From Pseudomonas sp. CBZ-4 (lineage in GTDB: Bacteria; Pseudomonadota; Gammaproteobacteria; Pseudomonadales; Pseudomonadaceae), in the NCBI RefSeq assembly GCF_000346755.1, contig NZ_ANNV01000126.1, forward strand, positions 1-59,454: DNA of 59,454 nt, given 5' to 3'. Shown here piece after piece: positions 58,787-59,454 of the stretch (the first letter of the stretch is position 1; every line of letters starts with the position of its first letter). The position numbers and the translations under genes are program-made. The notes under the pieces are model-generated. The model saw only the letters and a list, made by a program, of their open reading frames with translations, did not search any database and was not told the origin of the DNA.

Positions 58787-58802
58787 ATTATTCATGTACG
58801 TC

Positions 58803-59009
58803 TCAGCCTTTGCGATGCTCCGGCATCTGGCGTTTGGGCCCGAACATCGCCCAGGCAATCAAGCCCAGCAGCGGCACGAAGATCAGGATCACCAGCCACA
58901 AGCCCTTGCTCTCCCAGCCCCCCGTGCTGCGCAATACGGTATTGATCGCCCACAACTCCAACACCAGCAGAATCACGGCCAAACCGATCCAGATATATTG
59001 AATTTCCAT
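58803..59009 (-). CDS. Small membrane protein with PLD nuclease N-terminal (PLDc_N) domain
   Basis: This 68-residue protein has two hydrophobic helices (about residues 5-23 and 37-58), the second ending LIAWAMFGPKRQ, which is the PLDc_N signature (W-x-x-x-G-P). It lacks any catalytic domain. Its function is unknown. It ends next to the bidirectional terminator. Confidence 0.85.
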   Translation of the reverse strand: MEIQYIWIGLAVILLVLELWAINTVLRSTGGWESKGLWLVILIFVPLLGLIAWAMFGPKRQMPEHRKG

Positions 59010-59093
59010 GCTTCACCTCCCAGGTCGTATGGGTTAGGTCAAGCATCGGCCGTGAGGGTTCATTAAAAGTTCTGCGACAAGGAAAAAACCCCC

Positions 59094-59303
59094 TCAGGCC
59101 ACTGACGGTTCATCGGTCACTGGCGGCTCGGGGGCAAGGCCCCAATCGCCGTGCTCGTACCAGTCATCCCCGAGCATCTCCGCCGGGTGCATGGTGCGGT
59201 CGGCGCCATTGCCGCAGGCCAGGTCGGCCGTAGCGCAATAGCGATCACAGCCCCAGCAGATACGCTCGGGGTGCTTGGGGTGCAGCGGGAAAGGCTTGGC
59301 CAT
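59094..59303 (-). CDS. DUF3079-family small cysteine-rich protein
   Basis: This 69-residue protein starts MAKPFPLHPKHPERICWGCD and has four cysteines (CWGC, YC, LAC) that could bind a metal such as zinc or iron. It matches the DUF3079 family (FPLHPxHPERICWGCD), of unknown function. The downstream part is acidic and proline-rich. Confidence 0.87.
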   Translation of the reverse strand: MAKPFPLHPKHPERICWGCDRYCATADLACGNGADRTMHPAEMLGDDWYEHGDWGLAPEPPVTDEPSVA

Positions 59304-59417
59304 GATGAGGTTTCCTGGCGGCGAGCAATCACTGCAACTTACGCTTATCGCCTAAGCCGGACCTTGACCAACATCAAGCTGACCAGACCCAAAGTACCTG
59401 ATACATACAAATCCAAA

Positions 59418-59454
59418 TGTGGGAGCTGGCTTGCCTGCGATAGCGCCCTGTCAG
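59418..59454. repeat. Left part of a REP element, cut by the window edge
   Basis: TGTGGGAGCTGGCTTGCCTG and following bases match the A-type REP copies elsewhere in the window. The right half, if any, is outside the window. Confidence 0.85.

Overview
The window looks like chromosomal DNA of a Pseudomonas of the fluorescens group. The evidence is high GC, dense compact operons, an OprD-family porin, a lexA2-imuA-imuB-dnaE2 SOS cassette with the LexA2-type operator, a yejABEF operon, sigma-54-controlled 3-hydroxybutyrate genes, and ten copies of the REP/REPIN repeats (GTGGGAGCnGGCTTGCC...) typical of that group. No rRNA, tRNA, CRISPR array, prophage or IS element was seen.

Layout. 1-6.1 kb: a parvulin isomerase and the peptide ABC importer yejABEF. 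6.2-12.2 kb: a sigma-54 activator, a GntP-type permease, 3-hydroxybutyrate dehydrogenase and acetoacetyl-CoA synthetase, with a -24/-12 promoter and two matching inverted repeats that look like the activator's binding sites. 12.3-15.2 kb: a hybrid histidine kinase and a second parvulin. 15.3-21.9 kb (minus strand): sugar-acid kinase, fold-III PLP deaminase, IclR regulator, RidA and a four-gene polar amino acid ABC importer; together they suggest catabolism of an amino sugar acid (D-glucosaminate) or a D-amino acid. 22.2-33.5 kb: small secreted protein, thioredoxin-like protein, diguanylate cyclase, TerC/CorC membrane protein, a divergent LysR/MFS pair, SohB, a histidine phosphatase, an SCP2 protein and a large GH63-like glycosidase. 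33.6-37.1 kb: OprD porin, a 2-oxoadipate dioxygenase/decarboxylase (HglS/YdcJ) and a YdcH-like protein. 37.3-47.3 kb (minus strand): UvrA-like protein, second hybrid kinase, and the SOS mutagenesis operon lexA2-imuA-imuB-dnaE2. 47.5-52.6 kb: an orphan RHS polymorphic toxin with an AT-rich tip and an overlapping candidate immunity gene. 52.7-59.3 kb: NudK, a second diguanylate cyclase, an SDR, an alpha/beta hydrolase, an FMN alpha-hydroxy-acid dehydrogenase divergent from a DeoR regulator, and two small proteins.

How parts work together. The 3-hydroxybutyrate block imports 3-hydroxybutyrate, oxidises it to acetoacetate and activates that to acetoacetyl-CoA; sigma-54 control plus Hfq/Crc-type CA motifs before two of the genes would make it inducible and catabolite-repressed. 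In the amino sugar block the importer, deaminase (with RidA to clear enamine/imine) and kinase would turn a 2-amino sugar acid into phosphorylated 2-keto-3-deoxygluconate. The SOS cassette is headed by its own repressor, with a perfect palindrome over the lexA2 ribosome binding site. The most novel-looking locus is the RHS toxin/immunity pair: the toxin's best ribosome binding site drives an ATG in a different frame, as if a GT duplication had shifted the start; its core looks mosaic; and the toxin and immunity genes overlap by 77 bases.
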